This document shows positions 33,176-44,392 of a stretch of 64,000 bases of DNA, piece after piece; position 1 is the first letter of the stretch, and each line of letters opens with the position of its first letter. Origin of the DNA: Gambelia wislizenii (taxonomy: Eukaryota > Chordata > Lepidosauria > Squamata > Crotaphytidae); contig JAUMIR010000004.1 in NCBI GenBank assembly GCA_030847615.1, positions 73,501,001 through 73,565,000 of the forward strand. Direction: 5' to 3'. The notes beneath the pieces are model-generated. The model worked only from the letters and a program-made list of their open reading frames with translations, was not told the origin of the DNA and searched no databases. A program made the position numbers and the translations under genes.

Positions 33176-33302
33176 TACATTGAGGGATATAATAGTACCA
33201 CTTTATTCTGCTTTGGTCAGACCTCACCTGTAATACTATGTCTACTTCTAGATACCACAATTCAAGAAAGATATTGACAAGCTGGAATGTGTCCATAGAA
33301 GG

Positions 33303-33620
33303 GTGACTAAAATAGTTAAAGGTCTGGAAGCCATGCCCTATGAGGAGTGGCTTAGGGAGCTGGATATGTTTAGCCTGGGGAAGAATAGGTTAAGAGGTGA
33401 TATGATGGCCATGTTTAAATATTTGAAAGGATGTCATATTGAAGAGGGAGCATGTTTGTTTTCTGCTGCCTCAGAGACTAGGACATGGAGCAATGGACTC
33501 AAACTACAGGAAAAGAGAGTCCACCTAAACATCAAGAAGAACTTCCTGATGGCAAGAACTGTTAGACAGTGTAATACACTGCCTTGGGAGTGTGGTGGAG
33601 TCTCCTTTGGAGGTTTTTAA
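33303..33620 (+). pseudogene. CR1 reverse transcriptase C-terminal fragment
   Basis: The open frame reads EAMPYEEWLRELDMFSLGKN, then GDMMAMFKYLKGC and KNFLMARTVRQCNTLPW, the conserved end of the CR1 ORF2 protein. It lost its N-terminal part through the insertions upstream. Confidence 0.85.
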
Positions 33621-33732
33621 ACAGACGCTGGATGGCCATCTGTTGGGAGTGCTTTGATTGTGTATTCCTGCAAGGCAGGGGGTTGGGCTGGATGGCCCTC
33701 GTGGTCTCTTCCAACTCTGTGATTCTGTGATT

Positions 33733-34634
33733 CAGTACGAAGTTTTGGGATAACTTGGTATGGACATAAGAGACTGCCCTATAGAGAGTCAGATCTTGGT
33801 TCACTTAGTTCAGCATTGTCTCACTGGCAGGCTGTAGCTCTCTTGGGTTTCAAATGGGAGTTTTTCCCAGCCATATCTGTACACCAGGAGTGGGAATTGT
33901 ATGGTCTTGGCAGAGCATCGTAGAAATCCCAAGGAGTTGCACAGCCTAATAGTATTGATCATTCAAAACCACTCTCAAAGACGGCTTTAGAGTCTAATGC
34001 CTTCAAAATGCATTTTATATTTTCCCATATTTTCTATTCAGTCATGAAGGCTATGCATTTGTTAAAAATAAAATAAAAATAAATAGGATAGTGGATATAT
34101 ATCACAGAAAAGGGGGATGAGCTATAATACTGGTTTCTTATTGTGCTGCCTATTTCCTGGATAAGGAAATGGAATTCTTCAGACTCCATTCCTTTGTAAC
34201 AAATGGAGCTTTGTCAGAAATCCTGGATTTCAATATCAGGAGAAGATATCCAATATCCTTACCCATCACATGGAAAGAGGAAATTGAAGTGTTAACTGAT
34301 AAACAGTGGAGGATGAGAAACTAGTTTCTCTCTTCTGTTTTTAAAGCAGTTGCCTTTATTTTGTTAAAATACCTGCAAACAGCTGTTTAATAAAGGTTGA
34401 ATAGCCTGACATATTTATAGCATAACTTGTTTCTGCATTTACCATCTTGGAACGTCCAAACATTATAGGAAAAACACCTGGGTGTTTCTGATATCATAGT
34501 GCCTCCTTAAGAACACAAAAGCTAGTCGTCACTTTTGTACCAATTATTCTTAGGAAGAATAATTTCTCCCTTCTCCTTGCAAACAATCATGGCTACCAAC
34601 TTCAGGGGTTTGGAGGCAGAATCATAATCCTTGT
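33733..34634. other. No gene; possible old repeat relic
   Basis: 33,780-33,880 resembles weakly conserved amniote repeat text (CACTGGCAGGCTGTAGCTCT). Otherwise AT-rich and unique-looking. Confidence 0.4.
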
Positions 34635-34986
34635 GAACATGAATGGCGATTGATAGCCCTGTTTAAGTATTTGAAGGGATGTCATGCTGAGGATGGAGCA
34701 GGCTTGTTTTCTGTTGCTCCAGAGACTGGAACACGGAGCAATGGGTGCAAGCTCCAGGAACAGAGATTCCACCTCAACATGAGGAGGAACTTTTTGACAG
34801 TAAGAGCTGTTCCAGTGGAACACGCTCCCTCAGAGCGTGGTGGGGTCTCCTTCCTTGGAGGTCTTTAAACAGAGGCTGGATTGCCATCTGTCGGGGATGC
34901 TTTGATCATGATTTCCTGAGTGGCAGGGGGTTGGACTGGATGGCCCTTGTGGTCTCTTCCAACTCTACAATTCTATGATTCTATGA
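34635..34986 (+). mobile_element. CR1 LINE 3' end
   Basis: ALFKYLKGCHAEDGAGLF is encoded near the start. The usual CR1 tail follows: GCTCCAGGAACAGAGATTCC, CTTTAAACAGAGGCTGGATT and AATTCTATGATTCTATGA. It is little diverged from the copies at 25,215 and 37,588. Confidence 0.9.
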
Positions 34987-36029
34987 ACTTTAAGAAAGGA
35001 GACTGAGAGGTAGCAAAAGCCTCCTCCAAAACAAAACAAATAGGAATTTAAAGACAAACAAGACCAGGAATATGTTATTTGGATCTGGCACCAAAAAGTG
35101 AACAATATAGAAGGAAAGATAAAACCTGATCCAAAGCAATGCCAAAAGAGAAGCCACTGCAAGCTTTAAAAACCTTGGAAAGAAAAGCATGCTGATGAAG
35201 AGACCAACAAAGCATCAAAGAGAGGAATAACTAAAAGGCTTGACAAAGACCAAGCTGGAACAAAAGACCAAAAGGGGGAGAGAGAGAACAAAGTGAGTAG
35301 AACAAAGGCAGTACTTGGAAAACAAAGTGATGAGACAAGCCCCACCCTCTATTCCCAGAGATTAGGAGTCTCTTTTTAAAAAGAGGTGCACTGTTGTTTA
35401 AGCAAAAATAAAGTAGGGGGAATGTAGTCTGAATTGGTTTATTGGATTCAGACTTAGTCATAACTAGAGGAGACCCAGTAAAATAAAGAAGGCTTTACTT
35501 AAGCATGATTATCTTTTCCCATTTATTTCAATGGCTCTACTCTAAGTATGTTTACGTCTGGATCCAACCTATTGTGTGGAAGAGGTTGCGGTTCCCCAGA
35601 GTGGCCATGGAGCAAAAGGCTAAAATTAACTAAATAATCTGAACCCCATTTCTTTGAGCCAATGAGTTCAGGCAGCAATTGATAGTATCTGGGGTGTAAT
35701 GGAAAATTTTGAAATGCAAACACTCATTATCATAGTCCTAATGGTATGCTGCAAAGAACAGTCCAAAAACATAGGGTCTGTTTTGATCCATGCCCTTGCC
35801 TCCAAGTGTGAGTCTTTTCTAAAGCTAATGGATCTTAATTGCCAATGTAGAACTGAATTACCAAATTATATTTTACATTACAAGAGAGAGCTCTCACAAC
35901 ATTTTATTGTTGCTGGGAAACTCCATTTCCCCTCAGCTATTGTGAGCACTGAAGATAACAGAATGGTGAAGCCTGAAGCATGGGATAGAGATGGCATAAT
36001 CATTCCCTCTAATCACAAAGTACCTGCTC
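34987..36029. other. No gene seen
   Basis: About 1 kb of unique-looking sequence. The plus frame at 35,699-36,034 has no domain. Confidence 0.45.
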
Positions 36030-36714
36030 ACTGACTCTTGTTGTTAATGGCTGTCAAGTCAATTTTGACTTATGGCAACCCTATGAATGAGGGACCTTCA
36101 AGTCACCCTGTTCTAAGCTGCCCTGCTCAGGTCTTGCAAACTCAGCAGCACTACTCAGGTCTTGCAGACTCAGGGCTGTAGCTTCCTTGATTGAATATAT
36201 CCACCTGCAATACAACCTTCTCTTTTCCTATTGCCTTCTACCTTACCAAGCATTATTGTCTTTTCTAATGAGTCATGTTCTCTAATGATATGACCAAGGT
36301 ATGACACCCTCAGTTTAGTTATCTTAGCTGCTAGGGAGAGTCCAGGCTTAATTTGCTCTAGCACCCATTTCTTGGTCTTTTTAGCATTCCATTTTTAGCA
36401 TATCTGTAGAACTCTTCTCCAGTGCCACATTTCAAATGAATTGATTTTCTTCCTGTCAGCTTTCTTCACTGTCCAGCTTTCACAACCACATATAGAACTA
36501 GAAATATGATGGCATGGACAATCCTAACTTTAGTATTCAATGACATATCTTTCCATTTCAGAATTTTATCTAGTTCCTTCATAGCTGCTCTTCCAAGTCC
36601 TAGTCTTCCTCTGATTTCTTGACTGCTGTCGCCATTCTGGTTAATGACTGAGGCAAGGTACAGAAAATCTTGAACTATTTCAATGTCTTCCTTGTCTGCT
36701 TTAAAGTTAGGTAA
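36030..36714 (-). mobile_element. BovB/RTE-like LINE, longest fragment in the window
   Basis: The minus strand encodes two pieces of the reverse transcriptase C-terminal part: VQDFLYLASVINQNGDSSQE with NTKVRIVHAIIF (36,466-36,700), and QIKPGLSLAAKITKLRVSYL with EKTIMLGKVEGNRKREG (36,170-36,364). A frameshift and deletion separate them. The tail complement is at 36,040-36,075. The protein would continue from a palm domain missing upstream. Identification as BovB/RTE is by motif memory. Confidence 0.78.
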
Positions 36715-36715
36715 A

Positions 36716-36866
36716 TTGGTGACCCTGAACAAGTTACACTTCCTCAGCCTTTGAGGAAGGCAATGGCAAACCTCTTCTGAAAACCTTGCCAAGAAAACGC
36801 TATGATAGGATCACCCTAAGTCAAAGATGACTTGAAGGCACATCGCAACAGCAGCAACAACAAAGG
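36716..36866 (+). mobile_element. Sauria-type SINE, 5'-truncated
   Basis: GTGACCCTGAACAAGTTACA, GGAAGGCAATGGCAAACCTC, ACCTTGCCAAGAAAACGCTA and GATGACTTGAAGGCACATCG. It begins in the middle of the SINE directly against the upstream end of the LINE fragment. Confidence 0.82.
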
Positions 36867-37153
36867 GTCTGTGGCTTGCTTTGTTAAAATATTGGGAAAG
36901 GGTTGCCAAAGTAAAAACTAGAGATGATCCTGTATCTTTAATGGTTGTATGGAAGAGGAAATTTAGCAGGTGTTGCTTGTCACCTGGTTGCATGACAAGC
37001 AATACCTGCTGAAATTCCCTCTGTTACACAACCGTTAAATATATAGGAATCCTTTCCATTTTTCACTCAGATAAGTCTAACTGAGAATCACACCCTATTC
37101 CAGGAGAGATACAGTAAATCACCCCCATATTCCACCCATAGACCCTGATTGAC
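36867..37153. other. No feature seen
   Basis: Short unique-looking interval. Confidence 0.4.
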
Positions 37154-37216
37154 TTTCCTCTCCTCTCCTCTCCTCTCCTCTCCTCTCCTCTCCTCTCCTC
37201 TCCTCTCCTCTCCTCT
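37154..37216. repeat. (TCCTC)n microsatellite
   Basis: About twelve perfect CCTCT units. There are no spacers, so it is not a CRISPR-like array. Confidence 0.92.
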
Positions 37217-37587
37217 GAGAAGGTAGATTGGGACTGACCATGTACTAATTGCACATCACTCTCTCCAAAGCAGAGATATCAGCATGTGGCCACAACAAGC
37301 AACTTGGTATTTCAGTTATTACAGTTGTCCTTCCATACAACTGTACAATTGTACTGTACATAGTTTGGTGTTTATGTAAATGAAACTACCCTTGAAAAAT
37401 CTCTGGCAGCTGGCAGAAGACAGGTTTTTTGTCAATTAGTCTACAGCAGCGCTGCTCAAAGTGGAAGCCCATGGACCACATACCCTCCAACATTTCACAG
37501 ATGAAAACTGGGACATGTGTGGCCAAGCAACATTAGAGTGTGGTCAAGATGGAAAAAATTATTGATGAGGAACATTAATGATGGTAG
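37217..37587. other. No feature seen
   Basis: Unique-looking DNA between the microsatellite and the CR1 copy. Confidence 0.4.
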
Positions 37588-37670
37588 AATCATAGAATCA
37601 TAGAATTGTAGAGTTGGAAGAGACCACAAGGGCCATCCAGTCCAACCCCCTGCCACTCAGGAAATCATGA

Positions 37671-37943
37671 TCAAAGCATCCCCGACAGATGGCCATCCAG
37701 CCTCTGTTTAAGGACCTCCAAGGAAGGAGACCCCACCACACTCTGAGGGAGTGTGTTCCACTGCCGAACAGCTCTTACTGTCAGAAAGTTCCTCCTAACA
37801 TTGAGGTGGAATCTCTGTTCCTGCAGCTTGCATCCATTGCTCCATGTTCTAGTTTCTGGAGCAGCAGAAAACAAGCTTGCTCCATCCTCAACGTGACACC
37901 CCTTCAAATACTTAAACAGGGCTATCATATCGCCTCTTACCAT
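37671..37943 (-). pseudogene. CR1 ORF2 C-terminal end
   Basis: The open frame reads GDMIALFKYLKGCHVEDGAS, RRNFLTVRAVRQWNTLPQ and SLEVLKQRLDGHLSGML, ending close to the CR1 3' untranslated end. It follows a frameshift from the upstream half. Confidence 0.87.
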
Positions 37944-38368
37944 CTTTTTTCCAGGCTAAACATACCCAGCTCCCTAAGTCTCTCCTCATAAGGCATCGTT
38001 TCCAGACCTTTCACCATTTTAGTTGCCCTTCTCTGGACATGCTCCAATTTGTCAATATCCTTTTTGAATTGTGGTGCCCAGAACTGGACACAGTATTCTA
38101 GGTGAGGTCTGACCAAGGCAGAATAGAGCGTCACTATTACTTCCCTTGATCTAGACACTATACTTCTATTGATGCAGCCCAAAATCACATTGGCCTTTTT
38201 AGCTGCCACATCACACTGTTGACTCATGTTCAACTTGTGGTCTACTAAGACTCCTAGATCCCTTTTGCACGTAGTCTCGTTCAGCCAAGTCTCTCTCATC
38301 CTATATCTGTGCATTTCATTTTTCCGCCCTAAGTGCAGTACCTTACATTTCTCTGTATTGAATTTCAT
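37937..38368 (-). pseudogene. CR1 reverse transcriptase thumb region
   Basis: A 143-residue open frame with [53 protein letters not shown] and [20 protein letters not shown]. The next segment continues in another frame at 37,943-37,671, so a single frameshift near 37,940 separates them. The catalytic FADD box lies upstream and out of this frame. Confidence 0.88.
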
Positions 38369-38490
38369 TTTGTTAGCTTTGGCCCAACTCTCCAGTCTAT
38401 CCAGGTCATTTTGAATTTTGATCCTGTCCTCTAGGGTATTAGCTACTCCTCCTAATGTGGTGTCATCTGCAAATTTGGTAGAGTTGCTCT

Positions 38491-39295
38491 TCTTCTCATT
38501 TTTAGTTTTATTGTTCCTCTCTGTTCAGTTTTGCATGGCTTTTAGTATGTTACTGTTGTTTTGTGCAACACATTGTGCATTTCTTTGAAGCAAGGTGGTC
38601 CTCTAGAAAAGGACTGCAACTCCCAACAGCCCTAGCCAGCCAATAGTAATGGATAATTGGAAGTTTAGTTCAACATTAGTGCAGGAGATATGCAAAAAGC
38701 TGGATAATCCCTGTAGAAGTTTGCCTTTAAGTACTGTAATGTAGATGAAATGAGCACTGCCTCTTTGTTGTGTCCAGAGTCGCTTGGAAATCTGCCAGTA
38801 GCATTTACTATCTGTTTATATTTGCATTTTCTAGATCTTTTTGTGGGATGATTTTGGAAAGTCCATATTATCCAGTGCAACATCTGGTCATAAGTTCAGT
38901 GGACATCTCTTACATCTGTACAGTGCCTAACTAGCATATGTTCAGCCTCAACAAATATTATTTTAAAATTTGCTTAACCAATCAGTAGCCCTAAAATGAA
39001 ACCAGTCTTACATTTTTTAGGCAAAGTATGTGCATTTGACTCTTATAAAGTTCATTTCAGCAACTGGTGTTAGAAGTAAAGAAAGGAACCACTTTTAGCA
39101 ACAGGATGTATCTTCGTGATAAGACAATCAAGATTAGAAAAGAACCATCTTAACCTGAAAGTTTAAACTACAGTAATTTGTACATGCTGGGTTGCTCTAT
39201 GAGTTTGGCATCAATGTGGGAGACCTATACCAGTCTCTGTTAACAGTCTCAATTCTCCTTTTCCACACTTACTTTAAGAATAAAGTACACATTGT
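38491..39295. other. No gene seen
   Basis: Unique-looking, apart from 38,600-38,650 (GGACTGCAACTCCCAACAGC), a probable relic of the short amniote repeat noted at 19,140 and 62,165. Confidence 0.45.
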
Positions 39296-39896
39296 GAAGT
39301 CGAAGGCTTTCACGGCAGGCATCCATAGATTTTCCTTGGGTTTCTTCTGGGCTATGAGGCCGTGTTCTGGAATAGTTTCTTTCTGATGTTTCGCCTGCAT
39401 CTGTGGCTGGCATCTTCAGAGAATGGCTGGGTAGGAGTGTATGTGGAGTTTATATGCTGTGACCCCCTGTTGGGGAGTATATGTAAATTTGTGTAATTGA
39501 ATGGTTAGTTTCTGGGTATAGAAATGGAAGGCTCTTAGTGTCTGTTTGGCTAATGGTTGGTTGATGGGCCATTATCTGCTGGAACTCCCCTTGTCCCTGG
39601 GTGGAATTCCTTTGTAATTGTTGAGTTTTTATTCTATTGTTCTTCAAAACTTCTTCAACCAACCATTAGCCAAACAGACACTAACGAGCCTTGCATTCCT
39701 ATACCCAGAAACTAACCCTTCAATTACACAAATTTACATATACTCCCCAACAGGGGGTCACAGCATATAAATTCCACATACACTCCTACCCAACCATTCT
39801 CTGAAGATGCCACCCACAGATGCAGGTGAAACATCAGAAAGAAACTATTCCAGAACACAGCCTCACAGCCCGGAAGAAACCCAAGGAAAATCTAAT
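39296..39896. mobile_element. Large foldback element with ~237-bp arms
   Basis: The element starts GAAGTCGAAGGCTTTCACGG as in the copy at 23,949. Arms at 39,328-39,564 and 39,655-39,893 are near-perfect reverse complements, with a 90-nt loop. Each arm includes GATGTTTCGCCTGCATCTGT or its complement, and AGTATATGTAAATTTGTGTA or its complement. The flanks GTACACATTG (39,285-39,294) and GTGCACATTG (39,897-39,906) form a 10-bp duplication with one mismatch. No protein is encoded. Transcripts would fold into one long hairpin. Family assignment is open; Penelope-like is a hypothesis. Confidence 0.85.
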
Positions 39897-41574
39897 GTGC
39901 ACATTGCTTGATCAAGTCCTCAACCTGTCAAATCAAGAAGGGTGAGAATGCTCAGTTCATTTGTCAATTAGAGATTTTTATACTGAACTGTTACTTTGGT
40001 CTACACAAAGTGTACAATAGGTTACTATTTCCGGGTTTATCTGCTTAATTTACTTGCTTCATCTGTCAACTTATAGGTTAATAGAGGAAGAATTAACTGA
40101 GATCTTTTTTCAACCCCTAGCTGATAATTTAATAAACAAAGCTGCATTGAATCATATGAATGGCTCTATAATTTGGAGACAATCCAGACACAATTTACTA
40201 TAGGTGACAATGAGAAAGAATATGCTAGACTGGCCAACCACCTTGTAAAGGGTTCTACTATGTGCAGTTAATAGCTTGTACTATCTACACCCAACACTGT
40301 ACTCTGTTGCAATTTGTATTCCACTTGCAGAGCATTTTGTATGATAATGAAAGCCTTGCAAAACAGGTATCAACTTGACCACAATTTCTGCTAAAGCTAT
40401 CAATTGTTATTTGGATAAAGGGTTGCACAACTTCTTCCATCTCGTCATTTTTATCAGGGTGTTTAATTTATCTTTCATAAACATTAAAAAAAACCCAATT
40501 GTGCTCCCTTCTGACTATTCAGCAATCTTTGTTAACAGAGACCTCTTTTCATCTCTGCTTTCTTCTTTCGTTAGTTTGGCACATATCCCTTTTTCACGGT
40601 CTTTTCAGAGATATTTCTTCAATGGCCCTCCCACCCTCTTTTCTTTTGCAAACCCCTGTAAATATTACAGGGCCAGAGTCATGGTCCTGTGTTAAGCCTG
40701 GATTGCATGAATTATATTTTGCCAGTATTATCAGAAAAGAGCAGGTGGGAGGAGATTCAACAACTTATTCTCAGAAGGCTCAACAGATCAATCTGAAAGC
40801 TTATTTACAGCAGCCTAAAGTTTGAAAGTGATTTCTTGCCAACTCACAGGTATTGTCCAGCTCCATTTCTCCCCACACTTTGATGGGGACAGATTGTCTG
40901 GGCTGTGTGTGTGGGATTCTACAGCATCATTCAGGAAAAAAATCATTGTGTCAGGTGAATCTCACAAATGTATTATAGCCTGCATTTTCATTGACTAAAT
41001 CCACTTCATCAGATGCATTTTTCTTTAGTCTTATGAAAATTTATGTCATTAGACATGCACAAATGTTTCAGGTGCTACAAGACACTTTTGAAGGAATCTA
41101 GAAAATATTTTGTGAATCCAATGATGAAATACTCCCAGACCTGGGAAGGAGTCATCAAAAATGCCATTCCTCATGCCTTCACTATTCTTATTAGTTTTTT
41201 AAAAAATATTTTTATTAAATTAATACAACAGAAAAAAGAACCATACTGTTCTTATATAAATCCAAGCAAACACAGATACCATACATTTCTTATCTTTTCA
41301 CATATTTATCTTTACCCTTCAAAACCCTTTAATATCTGTTTTGTATCTACTCATATTTATTACTTCCTTGTATCTATCTGAGTCTGATTCTATACAGATA
41401 ATTAATGTATATTCATTTTATCTTCACACTATAATTTCTACTGGCTATCCTCTATTCTTTATTTCTAATTGAAATACAGGAGTTATTAATAATATATAAT
41501 ATTGTCTTACATTAGATAAAAATTTACATGAATTGGCATATCAAATTTTCAAAATTAACAAAATACCAAAGTAT
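39897..41574. other. No gene seen
   Basis: AT-rich unique-looking DNA. Overlapping plus frames at 40,375-40,825 and the frame at 41,043-41,381 are Leu/Phe/Ser-rich without domains. From about 41,190 the AT content rises further. Confidence 0.45.
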
Positions 41575-41579
41575 CACAA

Positions 41580-41580
41580 A

Positions 41581-41614
<34 letters not shown>

Positions 41615-41616
41615 TA
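41580..41616. repeat. (TG)n(TA)n microsatellite
   Basis: TG dinucleotides to about 41,606, followed by AGATATATATAT. Confidence 0.9.
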
Positions 41617-41764
41617 TCAAAAGCTCATCAATGCTAAATTCCCCCATTTTTCTTTTCATAGTGATAAAAGACAATACCATTCTTCCATAAACCTATCCAC
41701 AGATTTATTGTTTAATAATAAACAAACAATAATAAATGCCTAGGTGCAACCAACAGGACCCACA

Positions 41765-42012
41765 CCCACATGGAAGAAGGAGCCACTTTATTGGGGCCTC
41801 AAGGTCCAGCCCAGCCTATAAAGAAAAAAATGGGGATAAACTGTAACTTATGCTTAGGACTGTCTTTGAAGAGTATACAGAAACTTCAGCTGGTCCAAAG
41901 AGCTGCAGCCAGATTGTTAACTGGGGCTGACTACTTGGAGTATACAATGCCCTTGTTGTAACATTCCACTGGCCACTGGTCCATTTCTGGGCACAATTCA
42001 AAATAAAACTTA
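41765..42012 (+). mobile_element. Diverged L2-like LINE fragment
   Basis: The plus strand encodes LQLVQRAAARLLTGADYLEY, the conserved thumb-to-C-terminal junction of L2-type LINEs (compare LVQNMAARLISGVSRREH in the copy at 14,893). About 250 bp survive, with frame breaks after the motif. Confidence 0.65.
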
Positions 42013-42849
42013 ATTGACCGAATGTTTGTAACCACATTGATCAATTAGTATAAATAAAAATATGAACAGTGACAGGATAATCCCTTTACCTATGACCAAG
42101 AAGTTACAAAATGATTAATGAATCTGTAGGATATTCAGCTTGGGTATTATTATTAAACAATAGTAGCAGAGATATGTATTTTTCAAAACATAAATATTTT
42201 AACAGTAATTTCAACATTAAAACCTTTTGTTCATGCCTCATGAGGCTACATATATAATGTTAATGGTTGTGGTGTGGGAAGGGACCTATTTTACAAGTTT
42301 GTAATGAGTCCTCAGAAATTGGGCCATGGTAGCCCGTTATGATGGGCAGCCCATATAACGTGCTCTGAGCAAGATGACAAAATCATGTATCCTTATTGTA
42401 AAATACAGCCCTGTTAGTCAGTTACAATTTCATAAGTTAGACATATGTTGTTGTAACTGTTTCCTGTTCACAATTACAATTCTGGTACCATTGCCATGAT
42501 TGTAAATGCCCCTGAAACTTTTAAAATCCAATCAGCTGCACTGATAAGTGGATTGTTGGAGGATGACACGTCCATCCTCCTCCCAGCAACGAGCAGTGGT
42601 GTGTCAAGGAGTCTTGACAGGACCTCACAGTGGTCCCTGCTTCTGGTTGGTGCATCACTAGTCACTGGTAGGAAGGATCTGGATGCTTCATCCTTCAGCA
42701 CTCCACTCACCAGCACCACAGAACTCTGAACCTTGGTTCAGCTAGATGGATTTTAAGGTGCATTTCAGGTGTCAGATCAGGAGGTAATGTATAGCTACAT
42801 CATCATGGCTATGCGTCTGCTGCAGAATCTTGACCTGTGCATTTGAAAT
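42013..42849. other. No gene called
   Basis: 42,474-42,729 is open on both strands for about 80 codons, with no recognisable domain and several short self-complementary stretches. It may be a further repeat. The rest is AT-rich and unique-looking. Confidence 0.4.
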
Positions 42850-42884
42850 AGGAACATTGGTCTTACCTGTGATACATTCATTTT

Positions 42885-43022
42885 TGGTAGATGGGCTCAG
42901 AACATCCTGAGCACTCGGGTTGGCTCCTCCCATCACTCCAGGAAGGCAGGAAATGGAAATGAAGAAAGGTGTTCTGGACAGACCCAAGAGGGGAGGAGCT
43001 GGCCCAACCTCTTCAGGTAATT
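42885..43022 (-). repeat. DIRS-like 3' inverted terminal repeat
   Basis: The plus-strand text starting GGTAGATGGGCTCAGAACAT, with GGCTCCTCCCATCACTCC and AAGAGGGGAGGAGCTGGCCC, is the reverse complement of the opposite end at 48,983-49,100. About 35 further bases outside it (42,850-42,884) belong to the terminal extension and are copied into the internal complementary region. Confidence 0.82.
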
Positions 43023-43223
43023 CAAAGCCAACATCATACATATCCACTACAGACCAGAAGAGAACAGAAGCAAGGCTAGGGAGAAAACTACAAGGAACAA
43101 CTATTCTGAGCCAGTGGGCTTGGGGCAGAATGCCATGTAGCCAAGGCTTACCAACTGTCAGCAACTAAAGAACTGAATAACTAGAAACTGGCCAGCACTC
43201 TCTGGGTGGGGAGGATGTCCCTC

Positions 43224-43316
43224 GCCCATCTACCGAAAATGAACATATCAAAGGTAAGACCAATGTTCCTTTTTCTGGTAGATGGGTTCAGAACATCCTG
43301 AGCACTTGGGACATGC
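43224..43316 (-). repeat. DIRS-like internal complementary region
   Basis: One half (43,276-43,316, GGTAGATGGGTTCAGAACAT) has the same sense as the terminal text at 42,888 and pairs with the 5' terminus. The other half (43,224-43,274, CCCATCTACCGAAAATGAAC and AAGGTAAGACCAATGTTCC) is the complement of 42,850-42,899. In DIRS elements such a region serves as the template that joins the two ends into a circle. Finding both halves side by side, in the expected place beside the recombinase, is strong structural support. Confidence 0.8.
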
Positions 43317-43389
43317 CAAAGCCTCCCTATTTTGGGTGGGTGTGCTGGCGAATCCTGAACCCAGTGCCTTATGATCTGTTGCACAAACC

Positions 43390-43800
43390 CTTTCTGCCAA
43401 AGGCAGCTTCTGCAAATTGGAACTAGTCTGGCTTACAGTGTTTTATGAAGGTTGAGGCTGACCTCCATGGTCGTTGCCCTACAGATCCCCTCCAGGGAAG
43501 CATTGGTTGCCTATGCCACTATAGTTGCAGCACTCATGGTGGAGTGTGCTGTAATGCCACCTGGCAACTGTAGATTCCCCAGCCTATAATAACAGGCCAT
43601 GGTGGAAGCCCTAATCCATCTGCCCATGGTAGATGATAGCACCTTCCTTCCCATGTGTTGTAGATGGAAGGACACAAACAGGGCCTTTGATGCATGGAAA
43701 GGTCTTGTCCTCTTCAGGCCAATGTGAATCACCCACTGAACATTCCAAGTATGTCAGATTTCTCAAGCTTGGTTGAGAGACTTGGGCAGGAAAGGGGCTA
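43390..43800 (-). pseudogene. DIRS-like tyrosine recombinase, C-terminal catalytic part
   Basis: The minus strand encodes IHIGLKRTRPFHASKALFVS, MGRKVLSSTMGRWIRAS and GGITAHSTMSAATIVA; after an in-frame stop it goes on ATNASLEGICRATTMEVS. This matches the H-x-x-R and downstream layout of phage-integrase-type recombinases of DIRS elements. The second catalytic arginine of the HxxR motif is methionine here, and stops and substitutions are frequent, so it is inactive. In a live element it would insert the circular DNA copy. Identification is by motif recognition, not search. Confidence 0.72.
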
Positions 43801-44149
43801 GTAAGACCACCAGCGCCCTGTGGTAAAATGAATTAGCCTTGGAGGTAAAGGCTTAGGGGGCTGGTATTCTGAGGAAGGTAGAGTTCCCCATAGGTGAAGG
43901 TCAGGACCAGTTCAATCACTCAGGTCTGATGATACAGGGCCTACTGTATGCTGAAGGGCCCCCTGACTCCAACACTGTGTGTGTCAAGGTAATTGGTGTT
44001 CATGTTGGTCTAAGTCCCAAGGCAAGGCCGCCCTGGAAGAATTCTGAAAGGGGGTGGACTGAGGTTTTCCAGAAGACCTACAAGTCAACCAGGCTGACTA
44101 CCAGAGCACTGCTACAGAGCAGTGCTTCCAGTCCATTTGACCTGGGGAG

Positions 44150-44392
44150 TCAGCATAGCAATAGCATAGTATTTATTTTTCTATACAGCTCATCATTGCA
44201 AACACTCCCTAAGTGGTTCGCAACATGCCAGCCAATTGCCCCCCAACAATCTGGGCACCCATTCCACCGAACCACAGAAGGATGGAAGGCCCAATCAACC
44301 CAGAGCCCTGCAGGGTCAAACCCACAACTCTGTGGCTGCAATACCAGCAGTCAACCACCAGGGGGTGTCTCTTTTGTATCCTGAATGCTAAC
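44150..44392 (+). mobile_element. Interspersed repeat inserted in the DIRS-like element, unclassified
   Basis: The block TATTTATTTTTCTATACAGC, CAATTGCCCCCCAACAATCT, GAAGGATGGAAGGCCCAATC, ending GCAGTCAACCACCAGG, looks like a reptile interspersed repeat I have met but cannot name. It separates recombinase from upstream coding remnants. Boundaries are approximate. Confidence 0.4.

Larger units (their letters stand above)
31475..33732 (+). mobile_element. CR1 LINE, 3' half, interrupted by two transposons
   Basis: The CR1 reverse transcriptase runs from SGVRQGSVLGSVLFTIFIND through FADDTKLGG and stops at 31,873. It resumes at 32,436-32,537 and again at 33,176, ending with CTTCCAACTCTGTGATTCTG. 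The gaps are exactly filled by the elements at 31,874-32,435 and 32,538-33,175. The remaining CR1 text reads continuously when compared with the copy at 37,588-38,490. Confidence 0.9.
37588..38490 (-). mobile_element. CR1 LINE 3' half, relatively intact
   Basis: Minus-strand copy of about 900 bp ending in GATTCTATGATTCT. It begins within the FADD-box region (KFADDT-type codons near 38,470) and keeps two long open frames of the ORF2 C-terminal half. It provides the uninterrupted reference sequence for the insertion sites in the copy at 31,475. Confidence 0.92.

Noticed and set aside
37154..37216. CRISPR-like array
   Set aside because: Perfect 5-bp units without spacers in a vertebrate genome: a microsatellite.
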